The notes beneath the pieces were generated by a model, which saw only the letters and a list, made by a program, of their open reading frames with translations, did no database searches and had not been told where the DNA came from. A stretch of 23,909 bases of DNA from Bryobacterales bacterium. GTDB taxonomy: Bacteria; Cyanobacteriota; Vampirovibrionia; Obscuribacterales; Obscuribacteraceae. This document shows positions 23,385-23,909 of the stretch, one piece after another (the first letter of the stretch is position 1; each line of letters opens with the position of its first letter). The stretch spans positions 1 through 23,909 of the forward strand of contig CAJCHQ010000929.1 in NCBI GenBank assembly GCA_903970295.1, written 5' to 3'. A program made the position numbers and the translations under genes.

Positions 23385-23909
23385 ATGAAAAAAATTGCCT
23401 GCCTGATACTTTTCTCTTTCCTCTTAAATGGTGCTGCAGTCGATGCAGCACCCGATGCCGACGAACAGGCTGTACACGTCCTCAATCGCTTAGCTTTCGG
23501 CCCTCGCCCCGGCGATATCGACAAAGTCAAAGCGATGGGCGTCAAAGCGTACATTGAACAACAACTGAATGCTACTCCAGCAAAAGCGACAAACAGCGAT
23601 AGCACTCTCGATCTGCTGCGCCAGTTCCGCGAAAGCAGGATGCAGGCTGTGCAGAAAGATACCGACGGAGCCGTCGGCACCAAGAAGAAGGTTAACGAAG
23701 CGACAAAAGAAATTTATAAAACGACGGCAGAAAAATTCACTACTGCAAAACTGCAGAGAGCATTGGAAGATCCCAATCAGTTGGAAGAAGTGATGACTGA
23801 CTTCTGGTTCAATCACTTCAACATTTCGATGAACAAGGGACTAGATAGACTGCTGGTCGGCGCCTACGAAGATCAAGCGATTCGTCCCTTTGTTTTCGGC
23901 AGGTTCCGC
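23385..23909 (+). CDS. Secreted DUF1800 family protein (partial, C-terminus off the right edge)
   Basis: The frame is open from the ATG at 23385 to the edge, 175 codons. AAGGA lies 9 bases upstream. Residues 1-22 form a clear signal peptide (MKKIACLILFSFLLNGAAVDA). The start of the mature protein is typical of DUF1800: HVLNRLAFGPRPGDIDKVKAMG (about 32-53), YIEQQL (57-62) and, after a Lys-rich helix, MTDFWFNHFNIS (137-148). DUF1800 proteins are large (about 450-600 residues) exported proteins of unknown biochemical role. They are often encoded next to DUF1501 genes, so a DUF1501 gene just beyond the edge is a fair prediction. A 9-bp perfect hairpin lies within the signal-peptide codons. Confidence 0.9.
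   Translation, partial: MKKIACLILFSFLLNGAAVDAAPDADEQAVHVLNRLAFGPRPGDIDKVKAMGVKAYIEQQLNATPAKATNSDSTLDLLRQFRESRMQAVQKDTDGAVGTKKKVNEATKEIYKTTAEKFTTAKLQRALEDPNQLEEVMTDFWFNHFNISMNKGLDRLLVGAYEDQAIRPFVFGRFR
23430..23452 (+). repeat. Perfect 9-bp inverted repeat inside the DUF1800 signal-peptide codons
   Basis: GGTGCTGCA (23430-23438) and TGCAGCACC (23444-23452) flank a 5-base loop, 46 bases after the ATG. It is a strong RNA hairpin for its position. It could slow early translation of a secreted protein or be chance from Ala-rich codons. Confidence 0.5.

Overview
The window is an ordinary-density bacterial chromosome segment of mixed strand use. It carries cell-wall, translation and poorly characterised envelope genes, and no phage, transposon, CRISPR or rRNA/tRNA signal that I could see. 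A Gram-negative-type envelope is suggested by FtsW, MurD and MurG, an RlpA-like protein, and several secreted proteins with cleavable signal peptides. The mix resembles the non-photosynthetic sister lineages of Cyanobacteria (Melainabacteria/Vampirovibrionia, Obscuribacter-like): long TPR proteins, tandem aspartyl-protease proteins, Asp-Gly-rich hypothetical proteins, and eukaryote-style Ser/Thr kinases. That placement is inference from gene style, not from a marker gene.

Left part (1-4369). The left edge cuts a minus-strand gene whose product ends, inside the window, in four near-identical 16-residue acidic/lysine repeats, each with one cysteine. Next come a small membrane-anchored protein (minus), a small helical protein (plus), and a large secreted protein (minus). 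The large protein combines a LolA-like N-terminal region, two retropepsin-type aspartyl protease domains, and a helical TPR-like tail. It meets the small plus-strand gene stop codon to stop codon.

Cell-wall block (4453-10115, all minus). Transcription order is TPR protein, murD, ftsW, murG. murD and ftsW overlap by 35 bases and ftsW and murG are 3 bases apart, so these three are almost certainly cotranscribed. They make UDP-MurNAc-L-Ala-D-Glu (MurD), lipid II (MurG) and septal glycan (FtsW). murC, murB, ftsQ and ftsZ are not adjacent.

Middle (10382-15231). yebC (plus, a translation/regulatory factor) is followed by a convergent Ser/Thr kinase (minus) with one membrane segment and a probable DUF4388-like domain. 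A long 818-base gap then holds two possible RNA hairpins. After it comes rlpA (plus), an exported double-psi beta-barrel protein.

Right part (15448-23909). gltX and cysS form a plus-strand pair. A minus-strand Asp-Gly-rich hypothetical gene separates them from glnS (plus). A small membrane/coiled-coil protein (minus) follows, and the right edge cuts a secreted DUF1800 gene (plus). Three class I aminoacyl-tRNA synthetases within 7 kb is notable. GlnRS suggests direct charging of tRNA-Gln rather than only the GatCAB route used by Cyanobacteria.

No obviously new multi-gene system is visible. The most unusual items are the cysteine-bearing 16-residue repeat protein, the tandem aspartyl protease protein, the kinase architecture with its structured leader, and an FtsW carrying eight consecutive prolines near a YebC-family gene.
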